64,000 nucleotides of DNA from Siphonodentalium dalli (Eukaryota > Mollusca > Scaphopoda > Gadilida > Siphonodentaliidae), in the NCBI GenBank assembly GCA_032622095.1, contig CP136065.1:154015577-154079576 (forward strand), written 5' to 3'. Position numbers and translations under genes: made by a program. Shown in pieces: positions 13,001 through 28,000 of this stretch. Position 1 is the stretch's first letter. Each line of letters begins with the position of its first letter. The notes beneath the pieces were generated by a model. The model was given only the letters and a program-made list of their open reading frames with translations. It was not told the DNA's origin and did not search any database.

Positions 13001-16000
13001 CAAATAACCATAATTATGTACATGTAATTTGTTGATCTTATTTTCTGAATATCTCCTATGGGAACTACTCGTCGATGAGTATTTAGTATAGAAAGGGTTA
13101 AGATCCAGTCAGATATGACATTTTAAAACTACCATCGGTACATTTTCTATACCAGCAAATAATTAGATCCTGCCAACGGGGCCCATTAATAGGAGGTTCT
13201 GTTGGTCAGATATCAACTTACAAAAGGGGGAAGTTTTAAAATGTTTTGAATTTGCCATTCATCGGAAAGCTCCCACTGAGAGCTTTCCGATGAATGGCAA
13301 CAAGCCATATTTCTCGTGTCAACCAAGAAAATTGCGATAACTGTTTTAATATATGAAACTCGCTCTGATTGGACAAGACGTTGTGACATTGAACGTCGCT
13401 GGGATAACCCGATCTATTTTCAGGTCTGATAATAAATTATAATTTTGTTACGTTTTAACATAGGAATTGGGGAAATAAACTTATGATCATATAATAAATG
13501 ATGTTGCTGCAGTCTAACCTAACATGGCAAAGATATCTGTGCATGTTAATATAAGTCTGGCATCAAATGAAAGAACAGCTGTTGTGTTGGCAAGACAGAT
13601 ACATGCAGATTAAATATTAGTGAATATTAATGAAGCATGTTGCAGGGAAGATTTTGTGCACACATGTATGCATGGGGTCTGGGTAAGTTTAATATGCCTT
13701 CAAAATCAGATATCTGAGGTCACACACACCATACGATAGGGATGCGATGTTTACTTTATATTTAAGTATCACAGACAGTTGTTACAATATTTTTAATTTC
13801 AGACAATAGTTGAGTTTTTAAAACCCCAAAAAATTGAATTTTATTAGAAATACCGGTACTCAACGCTGTTAACGGTGATATTCCCATTGCTGTAAATTGA
13901 CCAATATGAGCTACTGACACAAGTTAAGAAATACAAAATTCTTGTTTGGACTGTTGAACTTTAATTATGGAACATTTCTTAAAACATTGATATTAACAAT
14001 TCCCTTGAATAAAAATGTCAAACAGTAATATCTTCATTGAATACATACGAAAACTTTCTGATCTGATTAAAAAGGCAAAAATAACACACTGTAATATTAT
14101 TAATTAACTTCATGGCCTAAACAAAATTGTATCAGAGGCATTTAAATTTCAACTAATACATTATACCTTGTGAACCATTTAAAAAAAAGTTAAATTTGGA
14201 TAAATTCAGAAGCAAAGAGCATCTATAACAACCCAGGAGTATCGTGTGTAACCTCTGGAATCTTCTCAATTTAATATTCAACAAATTATTACCTTTGTAT
14301 CTTCTGTCAGGACTGCAAAGGATTATAATTAGGATGTCATAAATAATCATGAATATTTCATTAGAGGCTCAAATGTTTTTCATCGTCAAATTCTCTTTTA
14401 TATTAGGAATAACTTCATTGAGTAATAATTCCACCTTCTATTGCTTAATTTTGTTTTTGATGTCTGCACGATTGATAGATTGAATAAAAGACAATTTTTA
14501 TTCAGATAATTGGAATAATAATGCTCGGCACATGATGCATAGATTTCGGCCAGAGACCTTCTTCCTTGCAACAAATGAATTTCTAGTCATATCACCACGT
14601 TAACAATGACCAATAGTGGTGATATGAAAAGGAAAATTAATTTGTTGCACCGAAGTATAATCCATTGGCCGATAGCTATATACAGTAATGCCCTAAGTAA
14701 TCAACCCCTTAACCACGCCAGAATTATGGGTAACTTTTCAGGATTTTGTCGGAAATATGGCTTGTTGCCATTCATCGGAAAGCTCTCAGGGAGAGCATTC
14801 CAATGAATGGCAACAAGCCATATTTCCGACTAAATCCTGAAAAGTTACCCATAATTCTGCTGTGGTTAAGGGGTCGATTACTTAGGGCATTACTGTACCA
14901 TGCAATGAGTGTTATTGTTTCCAATATTTGGATAATTCTGTCCTGACCTGGGACAATTGCCACTGATTTTTATTCATATTGAGATGTTTTTTCAGAAACA
15001 ATTGAAGTATACCATTACCGGTAGTTGTTTGGGTGGGTGCATTTTAAATCAGCAATTTCCAAAAGACTTCAACATTATTGCATAATTGTAACTATTATAA
15101 ATCAGACTCACTTGTCTTGTGATTCCCTATAGTTTAGCATGGCAAACTCCATCATAGAGTATTTGCCATCATGAATATAGGTTCCTTGACTAGCTTCACT
15201 TCTGTCGTCCTGTATGTCCTGAAGTGTAAAATATGAATTCCAACAGGTCTTGAAGGTGTTTTACCATTTGAGCGAGACCTTTTCATTCGATTGTCCAGTC
15301 GCGTCTCCATTAACCAATTAAAGGGGGACTATACACTAAATCCGGCCATTTCTAGGACCATCTCCTATTATACTCAACAGAATATATGCAACACATGAAT
15401 GAATTTGAGCCATGGAGAAGTGCAAAATACATTCATGTGCTCTATGAATGATGCAAACAACATGGTAATTACAGTGAAAATGAGTTTATGACTCGAGTTT
15501 TAAAATATATAAGGAGGAATTACATTTATACAGGTAAAAATTCTGATAATCCCAATAAATGAGATAGATGCGAAAAAATTTCTATATTGAAAATAGCCCT
15601 CGACTCAGCTTGACTGACAACAAAACTGTGCTCATTGATATGGTTCGTGTTGGTGGAGGATGCATGTGCTTCTTGCTGTAAACACAAATGTAGGCCTATA
15701 CCGGTACAACTCTGTTCAAAATCAAATGTCCACGTATGTAAACGTAAAACAAAATATTTGTTTTGACAGTACATAGTGTAGTACTGTTAATACACATAAC
15801 AACATGAGTGTGTTAATGGGTTTGTTGATATGGCACTAATGCTACCACAGAATGATAGAACGCAGCCTCAACAAACCCATTAACATGTGTCGTTCTGTGT
15901 TTATTACAAGTCACCCGCCATCCTAGAATTCATGCATTAAAAGATACAGGCATACAATGTTTATTTAGGCCCATACATGGCTTGTTTTGTCATTTGTGAT

Positions 16001-19000
16001 GATGCTTTTATTTTATAGTTCCGGTTTCATGGTTGAGGCGAACGTCATGTATGTCATTTTCGTCAACGAGGTGCCTATGGTTCCATACAGATTTGTAAAT
16101 TTGTAAATATGGAACAGCAATAACACTGTACTTCTAGGAAAAAGCGTGTAATAAATATACATAATAAAAATATACTCTCGACCCAATGATCTGTAATTTC
16201 TGACACATATACATATAAGAATATTTTCTTCTCAAACATCATATTAATAACGGTGCTAGCAGAAGAACAGTAACTCTATTACTGTACTATCGCATGTTGG
16301 CATGACCTGTTTTACGCGCTGATAATTACCTGCACACCCCTATAGAGAAGATAATGAATTGTGTGGGATTCATAAGATAGTGGAGATTCGAGACTGAAAG
16401 TCATGCCCAACCCTTTAAAACTGATAGTTCAGCACTCAAGTCATAATGGTGGTTTAACCCTTTACCCAACAGAACGGTCCTGTGCCAATGCATTCTCTTA
16501 TATATGCGAGTCGACCATAGGTCGCCTCGCATATATAAGAGAATGCATTGGCTTAACACATATTAAAGAAAAAATGGTAAAAAGTGTTAAAAAAAAGTTT
16601 TTTTTAGGCCAATGCATTCTCTTATATATGCGAGGCGACCTATGGTCGACTCGCATATATAAGAGAATGCATTGGCACAGGGCATAACTGTAACTATCAC
16701 AATGTGCTCAATGAGCCGGTTCCAATGATACCCATATTTCCATGGTTTTATTGAGACAGACCGAAGATAATTTAGGCTGTTAGGGCGTTTCTGGGCGTTC
16801 TGTTGGGTAAAGGGTTAAAGAATGTAAAAATAATTATACAGTGATACTCACTCTATACTGTCGAACGGTAACTCTTTCCTGTAGTCTAGCTGGTTCCACA
16901 GCAGTCTGGTACTAAAAAAAATAATTTACGTGCCATCATTTCTAATTAACCCTTTACCCAACAGAACGGCCCTGTGCCAATGCATTCTCTTATATATGCG
17001 AGTCGACCATAGGTCGCCTCGCATATATAAGAGAATGCATTGGCTAAACACATTAAAAATTATAAAATTGTTAAAGAATGTAATAAAAGTGGTAAAAAAA
17101 GATTTTTTTTAGGCCAATGCATTCTCTTATATATGCGAGGCGACCTATGGTCGACTCGCATATATAAGAGAATGCATTGGCACAGGGCATAACTGTAACT
17201 ATCACAATGTGGTCAAGGAGCCGGTTCCAATGATATCCATATTTGTATGGTTCTATTGAGACAGACCGAAGATATTTTAGGCTGTTGAAGCTTTATTTGG
17301 CCGGTTTTGGCCGGTTTGTTGGGTAAAGGGTTAATTAAAGACTCAAACAACACATTTTTCCTGTGTTTTGCATCCTTTTTCCCTTCAGATCACAATTAAT
17401 AGTGTTTGTGGTTAGAACATTCCTGATATAGTAAAAATAAAGAGCATCTGTCTCACGTCTGTATGGAGAATTTAAAACATCTGAAGATTTATGACTTTGC
17501 TAGGTTTTTTCCAAGTAATTAAGATCTATGTATCAGTATTTCATGTATTTATAAACATATATTATCCCTCCTACCTAACCATTCATGTAAAAAGAAATGG
17601 TCTGCTAATTTAACCCTTCCATGCCTAGAGGTTCCTGAAAATTTGCGAAAACCCTGTGACAATGCATTCTCTTATATATGCGAGTCTCCCATAGGGAGCC
17701 TCGCATATATAAGAGAATGCATTGGCCTAACAATATTCACCTTGACCTTGTAAGCCAGTGCATTCTCTTATATATGCGAGGGTCCCTATGGGAGGCTCAT
17801 ATATAGAAGCGATGCACAGGATCTTTAATGCAGAGCAGCTCCTGTCATGAAAGGGTTAAGATAAATATTATTATGGATGCAAGGCTGAAATAATAGGGCT
17901 GTAGTGATATGCTTGTTCATACAGTAATGCTCTAATTAATTGACTTCTTAACCACAGCAGAATTATGGGTAATTTTCAGGATTTAGTCGGAAATATGGCT
18001 TGTTGCCATCCATCGGAAAGCTCTCACTGAGGAGTCGATTATTTAGGACATTACTGTAGTTGAACACAATTACAGTGTTTAGTTATTAAAACGTCATTAA
18101 ATCAGAGCCCTGAAAAAATTTGTCAATGAGATGGATCAGGTTAACCCCTTCTTTACTGAATGGAATATCTCACTCAGTTAAAAAATTATACATCGGAATG
18201 GTCAACAAGCCATATTTCCAACTAAATCATGAAACGTTACCCATAATTCTGCTGTGGTTAAGATGTCGTTCAATTAGAGCATTACTGTAACACAATACAA
18301 ATAACAATACACGATCAACGTTAAGTGTTTTCAAATGATATACCACCTGAATTATCAGAACCAACATGTTTATAACTGGAAATAGAGTTCACTTTTTTAA
18401 CGAAAATGCAGTTTAATTGTGAGCTAGATGAGTCAAATTTAAAGACACATATAAATAAATATATAAACTTCAGAAAACATTGGATGATTTGCTCTTATAC
18501 ACATGCCCATCTTCAGAAATTAATTGATTTTGTGTATCGCAATACACATGACATGATACAATTGGCATATCAATGAACCGTTACAGCCCTATGAAATAAG
18601 TTTGAATCTGACCATTATAAATACCATGCTGATCTATAGATATACACAAGATTTTTAAAGTGATATTCAACTTTTCCCTACATAATTAATAAATAGAGCA
18701 TGGCTTGGAGTTGACTATGCAGGTATATTGTATCTCACGTGACTTTGTTATTGAAATCAAGCTTTCCGATTGGTTGGCTACTCGACTCTATTAGTCGTAG
18801 TTGTATACTACGCCTTCAAGTCTCTCCCATCGTGCACTATGCATATGTAGTTTTGACTACTAAAAATAGTAACGAACACTACATCAAACTTTGTTCTGAA
18901 ACTACTTGTTATTTCGCCGCTGATCCAAATTAAAGCTTCAGTAAGGCGAACATCAATTGTCTGAACTTAGTAAAAGTTGAAAATAGTAGTTTCCTACTGC

Positions 19001-22000
19001 TAAATCAAAATTACATAGAGAGTAATCAATTGGTTCCGAGAATTACGTTAAATAATTCACGAGAGGTGAGAGACGTCGGTAAGAAACGAGTGCGCGTTAG
19101 CGCACGCGTTTCTTACCCGAACGTCTCTCGCCTCGAGTGAATTATTGAACGTAATTCTCGGAACTAATTGATTACTCTATTTATTACACTTCTGCATCAA
19201 TTTGGTTCGCCAAATATGATTAAAACACACAGAATGAATGCTTAAAAGTCCCGATGTGGATAAAGATCAACCATAGAAAATTCAGTCTAGATCAGTAAGC
19301 GACGTAACGTCAATGACGTCACGGGAAATGACATAATTCACTAGTGACATTACCAATTTTAATTAACAGCGTTTTCAATGGAAATCGCGCATAGGAGTGT
19401 AATAAAAAGAATTAATTAAAAACAAAAACAAAAACAAACCTGAACAAAGAGGAATTTAATTTTTTTTTTTTTTTTTACATATTATTTTTTTTTCTTTTAA
19501 AAAAAATGGTGTTTGCCCACTGGTTTGCCTTTAATTTCTGCATTTGTTCGATACAATATAATAATTAGAGCATGACTTGTCGTGAAATACGCCGATATAG
19601 TGCATAGTGCGGTTGTGTAGTTCACGACGCGAAGCGTCGTGAACTACACAACCTCACTATGCACTATATCGGCGTATTTCACTCCAAGCCATGCTCTATT
19701 TATTAAATAGTGCCCAGTGGGTGGCTATAGTTCACAACACAAAACGGAGTGAACCTTATCAACTCCACTGGGCAATATAACCGCATAGTCAAAAACGAGA
19801 AGACATGCTCTATTTTAATATTTCACTGGACAATTAGAACTTGTAGCATGCATACTAAGATACATGTAACCAGTGTTCGCGCTGTCGGTAGCCAAATTAG
19901 CCAATGGCTAATCTTTTTCGAATTTGGCTAATCAAAATTTCATTTGGCTAAACTTTTGGCTAAAATTTGTTTGACCCCAAATGGAGAGTGAAAGCTTTTT
20001 TTGGCAAGTGGGTTTTCGTTGTGAACGATCTAGTCCGAAAACATCGTAAGTGGGAATATATCGCCGACTGTACAAAGGGAAACCCGATCGCGGACAGTAC
20101 AAAGGAAAACCCGTCACTCTGCACGAAACAGCAAAAGGTCATTGTTTTACATTTAATCCGCTAATCCCCCATTGTCTGTCTGGTCACTCGCATGGCTCCT
20201 GCACAATGCATGTATATGGTGACATTGCATTTATGACGGTCAAGGTTTATGAGCACCAATTGTAAGACAATAGCTTAAAGGTACTCAACCCGTAAAGAGG
20301 GTCCCCATCTCAACAGATTCCAACAACAACAATCCGATCGGAGGGTCCTATATTACTATTTCTTTGGCTTTGGGGGTAAAAAATATTTGATTCGAGTCGA
20401 GGAACCCATCAAACAAAGCTCAGAGTTATTAGATATTGATTTTTTAAATTTGTTATAAACTCGAGATCAGTACTACTAACTGCCGTAATCTGCTCTGGAT
20501 GTGTTCTCCAAATCTATTCAAACAGACAAGGATTGATAACTCTAAAATCAAGTGGTAATTTTAACGCAATTTTGACTGAGTTCTGGGCCAGATAGTATTC
20601 CCGATAATGAAAAATAATAGATTTCTAAAATCGATATCTAACAAATCTGAGCTTTGATGGGTGACTTCCTCGACTCGAATCAAATATTTTTGACCCCCGA
20701 AGCCATTGAAATAGTAATTGAGAGGAGTTTTATCGGGTTGAGTACCTTTAATCAGCCAAATGTGAATCACGACAGATATTTTGTGGCTATTTGTCGTCAA
20801 TACCGATGCATTCAAAACAATATGCATGCTTCTACGGCAGATTGTAATTTGATAATGGCGTAACAATATTAAGTTATTAATTTCCAGATGTCACTTAGAT
20901 ATTTTCGCAAGGATAATTAATATTTAATGATTTAAAAAAAGATATTGATATAAAACAAAAAAATAATGACATTAAAAAGGACAATCCCGGGTTACCCCAC
21001 CCCCCCCCCCCCCAATCGTTCTTTCACATAAAGATTAATAAATGTTTAATAAATGATATATATAAAAATATTTTTAGTTCATCAAAATCAGTTAAATTAT
21101 TGTGTATTTTACCTGTGTCTGTTAGATTTGACGTTTTAGTCATTTATTGTGAACCGACCAGAAAACGATGATTTAATTTGGCCATAGTTCTTTTTAATTT
21201 GACCAAAAAACATTTGGCTAAAGTTTTTTTCATTTGGCTAATACAATTTTCATTTGGCTAAACTTTTGGCTAAAGTTTTTTTCGGTCCAGCGCGAACACT
21301 GCATGTAACCGTATCCTACCATCTGCAAGATTCAAATACCCTTCGTAAGAAGTTAAAAGAAATCATGTACAACTTGTTTTACTGAGAACAAATACTCTGT
21401 ATGATTATCAATTAACCAATAAACAGTTTAAGAGAAACATAAATGTCACAAGAATGTGTTGATATCAAGTTCAATAAACTGAAACGCACAGTATTTAGTC
21501 TTTGTTTTGAATGCACGAAAACCTGAAACTGTATTACAAGGCGAATGTTGCCACTTTGCAGATCGACGTTTCAGTTGGACACGCCTTAGTAAATTGGTGG
21601 ACACATATATGTATAGACTGTTTTCAAGATTGTTGCCTCTGTGCATGGCTTTTTGCATGCTATTTTGGTATAGTATTGAGATAAATTTAGCACAACACTA
21701 CATGATATAGAACACAGTTATCGACCAATCAGAAGGCGCCATTTCTGGGTGAGGTGAAATATATGTGAATATAATAGGTAGAGTTCACATGAAAGTTTAT
21801 TCAAAATGAATTCAAAGTTGAAATTTGAAGTAACAGTTAGTTGGTTAATCATACAGCTAAAAAAATAGTTAATCATATATAAAGTAGTTGTTGCTGAAAG
21901 TTTGTAAGTAAAACGTTACAATAATGATACTAAAAGTCACTCTAATATACGAAAAACTAAATAATATAAACAATGTGAACAATATCCAGTACTGGTATAT

Positions 22001-25000
22001 TTGAAAATCAGCAAAATGAAATCGAGGGCATTTCAAGAATCCTCTCACAAAAAAGTGATAAATGTTTGTCTGCCTGTCATCTGCTTACATTTCCTGAACA
22101 CCCCTTCAGCGATTAATAGACTAATCCAAGGTATACTTTCGTAACTAAATGGGACAATCCATGTAGTAAAGAAAGGTTAAGGGTTACAGTAATGCCCCTA
22201 AATAATCAACTCCTTAACCACAGCAGATTATGGGTAATTTTTCAGGATTTAGTTGGAAATATGGCTTGTTGCCATTCATCGGAAAGCTCTCACCGAGTCA
22301 GAGTCAATTATTTAGGGCATTTAGGGCATTACTGTATGTCAAGGTCAGGGCAAATCAAGACCCTTACAAGAATTTGTTTCTTATACCAGCCATGTGTAAT
22401 TTAATTGTGTGTGATGATATCTCATTATATCCATTATAAAGTGCAGAATTCGCTCATTATATTGAGTTGTCACATGATACACAGAAATTTATGATGATAG
22501 AACTTGGTTACTACAGTTAGAGACATCCTCTAATTAAAAGGCTGTTAATAGCTACCTATTTCTCAATCAGTTTTATTCAGTGTTAGAAGCTGAACAATTT
22601 TAGAGCGCATGTTTTGCACATTCAGTCCATTATTTATTAATTTCCTCAGCACAATATTGGCCATAACATTCCAGGGATAAAGGATTCTGATTTTAATACT
22701 ATGATCAGCTCTTAATATATATTTATAAACTGAGAATAAACTCAAGTATGTCACACATCAGGTGTATATCAAGAAAGACTGTACACCTTTAAGGCCCTCC
22801 CTCCCTCTCCCGCAAACTTGATCAGTAGATCAAGAAGGATACACCTTTAAGCCCCCCCCCCCATGAGCAGTAGATCAAGAAAGACTATACATCTTTATAG
22901 ACTTGTCTTATTAAAACAGTGCAAGATTCCGGTCTTTCTTTGTAACAGTTGTCAAGCGAATGGCAATCAAGTCTAGTAATTTCGCCTTGGGCAGTTTGAT
23001 GTACATCTAAAACATACATCATATTCTATCTGCAAATTTCCAGGTCTTTTAAAGTTCTGTTAGTGTGCTAAGAAGCCTCGGTCTCTGTTATGGTTTACCA
23101 AGAAACTTTGATTTCTGCCTAAAATACTTTAGGGTCCTTCTGGAAATAAAACTAGTTAATGAAATAAATGTTAAATAATTAACTAAATTTTAGTGATAGT
23201 TAAGAGGCAAAAAAAAAAAAGTTAGTCAAATGGAAAAAAGTGTGAAAATCTAGTTACTGTCTGTGTAGCGCCTAAGTTTCCTGTGCGTGGTGAAGTTTGC
23301 TGGATCTCATACTGAAATAGTGGAGGAGAACTCTATCTAAAGATCATAATCATGGTTAATAAGGCCAAAATACAATGAACTCGTGTTTCTGGTAGCGGGT
23401 TCAATATAAATTTGGGTGGTCTTGGAGATTTTCACTTTATTTTTGCAAATTAGCTTGCTACAAGCTGGCATGATGAACCCCATGAACTCAGAATTTCAAT
23501 AAAATGCATACATTGATGACAGAGAACACAAGAATATAAATTGTAAATTGAAATATAACTTTTAATCCAGCTTGATGATGACGATGATTGACAAAAAACA
23601 AATTTCAGCGACGAAAAATGGCAAAATCAAGAAAACATTTTTTTAGGGTACAATATTTGAGATTGGGGAATGTGGGTTACCAGAAACACACATACATTTT
23701 ATTTTGGCAATGAAACAAATAGAGCGATATTAGTATCAAACCTATATGGGTGAATAAGAAAAAGAGAAACATTAGTATCAAATTGGCAATCTGAAATATA
23801 GTCAAACACTTCCAAGATCTGACAATTAAAAATATCATCATGGGTGCATATTTTAGAATTAATAATCAATGAAATCACATTGTTTCTGCTAGCTATTATT
23901 TGCTGTGTTTTAATTTTTTTTATATAATATCTATAGAATATTCAATTTCTTTCTTCCATGTAGACATATTTTTCATATAATTATTTATACTAATTTATTG
24001 CTAATAAAAACTTATTAAGACAATCTTTATATCGTGAAGATATATTAACCCTTTCTTTATTAAGTCCTCATTGACGAGTAATTATCTCTTAGGAAAGTTC
24101 AGATAATAAGTTCAACAATGGCCATTGGGCTGAACATTTCCCTCCAATGATAGGGAATCTTCTAAAAAAAAATCCTCTTTCAATGCTGCTCATATTTCCA
24201 GAACACCTCTCCAAATTAATAATAGACCATTCCAATGTATACATTTAGGACTGATGGGAGAATTCATTTAGTATAGAAAGGGTTAATATCTATGCACTTG
24301 GCATGTGCTACTGAGTTCCTATTTGATATATTTATTTTCATTTGGATCACAAAACATTTACAGTTAGTAGAGCAGAATAAGCCTCATGCTACATAATGTT
24401 GTATATGGCCCAAAAATTATATAAAAATTATTTAAAAAATTAGTATAAATTTAAATCTGATTAGTTGTGCCTGAAAAACATTAAGATAATTTAATAGGTG
24501 CATCAGCAAATATATCAACATACACAATTAAATATTCATTGAATCCGAATTAACTGGCAATAGCAAGAAGATTTTTTAGATGCCCTTTGCCCAGTGTGTT
24601 ACCATCATATGACCCACCCTACCCTTGTAATACAATTATTATGTGTACAAGAGTTAAAGTAGTGTGAGTGAATTGAGTTGGTCAGTTGCGATGACACAAT
24701 CCATCATCTGGGCTAAAACTGTTTACAAGGTTGTATAGCATTATAATGCAGAGCTTCTGATTGTAGCTGACAACTTCAATATTGGAATAAATGCAATATT
24801 GCAAACTTATCTTTATTACTTGATCCGACTCAATTTCCATTCATTAAACCAATTATATGAAAATGATAGGTCATTGTATAACAGGAAACAATGCCAGGTG
24901 TACCCAAGTGTATTATTGAATCTACATCTCATCCCCAGTTTATAGCGAAATTTACAAAACTCGTCCAGTAAATTAGGTCTGGACCTCACTATTAAAAGGT

Positions 25001-28000
25001 GTAATTTACTGGACTTGTTTTGTAAATTTCGCTATAAACTGGGTACTCAAAATCTGTGATAAATTAATTATATATTTTTGTTTTAGTTTAGGTTTTCTCA
25101 ATGATATGATATTTTGGTTTTTCAATTTGACTAAAGTTTCTGAAAAACTCAATAACGGCAAAAGAATTGGCCAAAAGAATTATCTGAAACAAACCTGTCA
25201 AATCCTAATATACCTGAATCTTTATTCTCTTAAATACAAGTCAAATTTCCTTTCACTTTGCAGACTAAGCTGCCATCTTTGATCCAATGAAAACTAGAAC
25301 CACTACATGACACGCGTGTTTCCTTGTCATATAAGGTATGTGTTCAGGCTTACATTGCAATGAAAATAAAACCTATCCGCTGGGTGCATTTATACAGATA
25401 CAACATACTGGGCACATCGCAGCCATCTAAAGGCCTTAATTAGTGCTGCTGCCTTTACCCCAGTTCCAATGCAACACACAACGGATCCAACGCAACATTC
25501 GTTCAAACACTCCTTATTATATAGACATGTCAAGTGCCGTAAAGTTTCAAGTAATTTCATTTTAGGATTATATTAAATTAGTCATGCTTGAAGTCAAAGC
25601 ACATATCTATGGTTATTACATGTGGAGAAGACAAAGATAAGAATGTGCAGTCTAAAGCCAAGAAAGTGCCACTCAAAATTTTAAAGATTGTTTTTACATC
25701 AGATGGTGGCAGATCGTAATCCATTGAAACTATTTTTGAGTTGTGCACGCTCGACATCTCACTGGAAGTCTGTAAGGAAATCATTCAAATATTGTATAAT
25801 GATTCATAGTATATACACCATTATTATCCATTCCTCAACTAACACTATTTCGGATTAGGCAAAAGTCATATTGGACTCCTGAAACTCATATTGGACTCAA
25901 TCGAGTCCAATGTGACTTTTTTTATCGGGACTCCGTGATGTCACGAAGTAACTCTATTGCCAAATGAATTGATAAAATTTTGATGTGAGTGCAATATCTG
26001 GTGGATTTCAGATTTCATTTCCGCAATGATTGTTTTTTTTCACTTCCGTGTTTACTGATCCAAATCCTGCTTTCTGATGATCAAATACAGGCTTTTATAG
26101 AGAATCAATTGCCGACAAATACCAAAAATAACCACACAAGTTTTATTCCCAAAAATAATGTTGATAAACGTACCGATGGATAATAAAAATGTTAAGAAAA
26201 ACACATACTGTACACAACATTGTATAATAACTCTATATTATAAAGCATAACAGGTTATATAAGCAAACATTCTCTCAAGAAATTTCAAGTTAATATGAAA
26301 GCTTTTTTTTCTGCAACATTGAATAAAGTACTTTTGTCATAACTAATGTGATATCGGGATTAAGATTATAAAAGTAATATAAAACAATCCTCTTGCATGT
26401 TCCAATATTAGTTCAAAACAATCTTGCTCAACATGCTCATTTACATAAATTAAAATAAAGTGTCAATATATAATGTCAATCGCACATTAAATTACATGCA
26501 GTGACTCTCGTTGGCAGAATTATTGCCATTAATATGTTTTATAAGTAAATTATTCAGTCCGAATGAAGGAATAAATTAGTTATTACTGGTAATTTTAATA
26601 TGAGCATACATATTGTTCACATTCCACAATTTAGGCAATAATCATCAAAAAAATATATAGAAAAAGATTAACATAGTCATAGTTATTTTGTGATAATATT
26701 AAAGGATTTATAGAATACAATTTCCGGCTACTTTTTTAAGGTGATAGGTATAAAATATCTACAAGGAAAAGAATACAGTTAGTTGGGATATCTAAGTTAG
26801 TGTGTAAGCTTTTTAAAATTATGTTTGATAAGTGAGTGAATAACCTCATTTTTCTGTATTTCAGAAGAGCTTGAGTGTGCAAATATGAAAAGCCATATTC
26901 TTACACTTTGATTTGACCACCCCGGGTCTTGTCATATTATAACTAAATTAGAACTTATAAATAAATCTGAAAAAATACGAAAATATTTTAAATAACAGTT
27001 TACTGAACCAATACATCTGAACATCTCCATATAATTATAATATTTAATCCCAAAAGTTGTAATCTATTGACAAATTTGACTTAAGATATTTTTGGCCACA
27101 AATCTTCAACTCGATTACATCTTTTAATAACTCCTTATATACTAAATACTCATTGACGAGTAGTTATCCCTTGGGAAATGTTCAGATGAATAATAGACCC
27201 TTCCAACATACTTTTATGACTGAATGGGAGAATCCATTTAGTATAGAAAGGGTTAATAATTAAACTGTAACATCAGCCAGTCGGGCTTTACAGATATATC
27301 TTATTAAATGATGATAGCTTAGAAAAATGAATATCTGATTTTAAAAGCACGACATATTAATAAAAATATAAGCTAGCACATCACAGAAGCTCTGCCAAAT
27401 ATATAACAGTGAGATTAAACTTCTAGGCTCGTATTCACCAACTTGGTTTATTTTTATACCAGGTAGTTTATTTCGTAGCAGGTGAATGCACAAGGGGTAC
27501 CATCGCTAGTGTTTATGACAGTCAATTATATGATTGACTCAAACTATCAGATTTGCCATACATATCTCATATATATTTTGAAGACCTCTTGTCTGTCTGT
27601 CTGTATGTATGTTTGTCATTTATACAAATCTATGATATGTCGTATTGGCGAGCCCGTGCGACGCCCATGCAGCGCATGCGCAGACATGATCTCGGAAACG
27701 GGTGGAGCTATCGACTTGAAATTTGCTATGTGAATGAATCTTGCCCCGCATCCGAATTTTATCGGGTCGCCGAGCCCGTGCGACGCAAGCTTCGCGCATG
27801 CACAGACCAGATCTCGGAAACAGGTGGAGCCATCGACTTGAAATTTGGTGTGTGAATGTATCTTGCCCCGGATACGAATTTTATCAGGTCGCCAAGCCCG
27901 TGCGACGCAAGCTTCGCGCATGCGCAGACCGGATCTCGGAAATTGGTGGAGCTATCGACTTGAAATTTGGTTTTTGAATAGCCCGGACAACGTCGGGCTC

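Larger units (their letters stand above)
10777..15111 (-). other. Intron with duplicated repeat and MITEs
   Basis: Contains a dispersed repeat 10920-11530 (second copy 33648-34262), a P5 element 12830-13101, an M1 core 13250-13312 and a full M1 palindrome 14681-14897. Positions 11540-12820 and 13320-14670 hold nothing recognisable. Confidence 0.75.
16912..25697 (-). other. Very large intron rich in transposons
   Basis: 8.8 kb containing P1, P2, P5 and M1 MITEs, a 1.4-kb hAT element, several palindromes and one half of a pair of inverted dispersed repeats (see separate entries). Positions 22340-24040 hold no recognised feature except poly-C near 22850 and poly-A near 23210. No extra exon could be supported. 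Confidence 0.7.
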
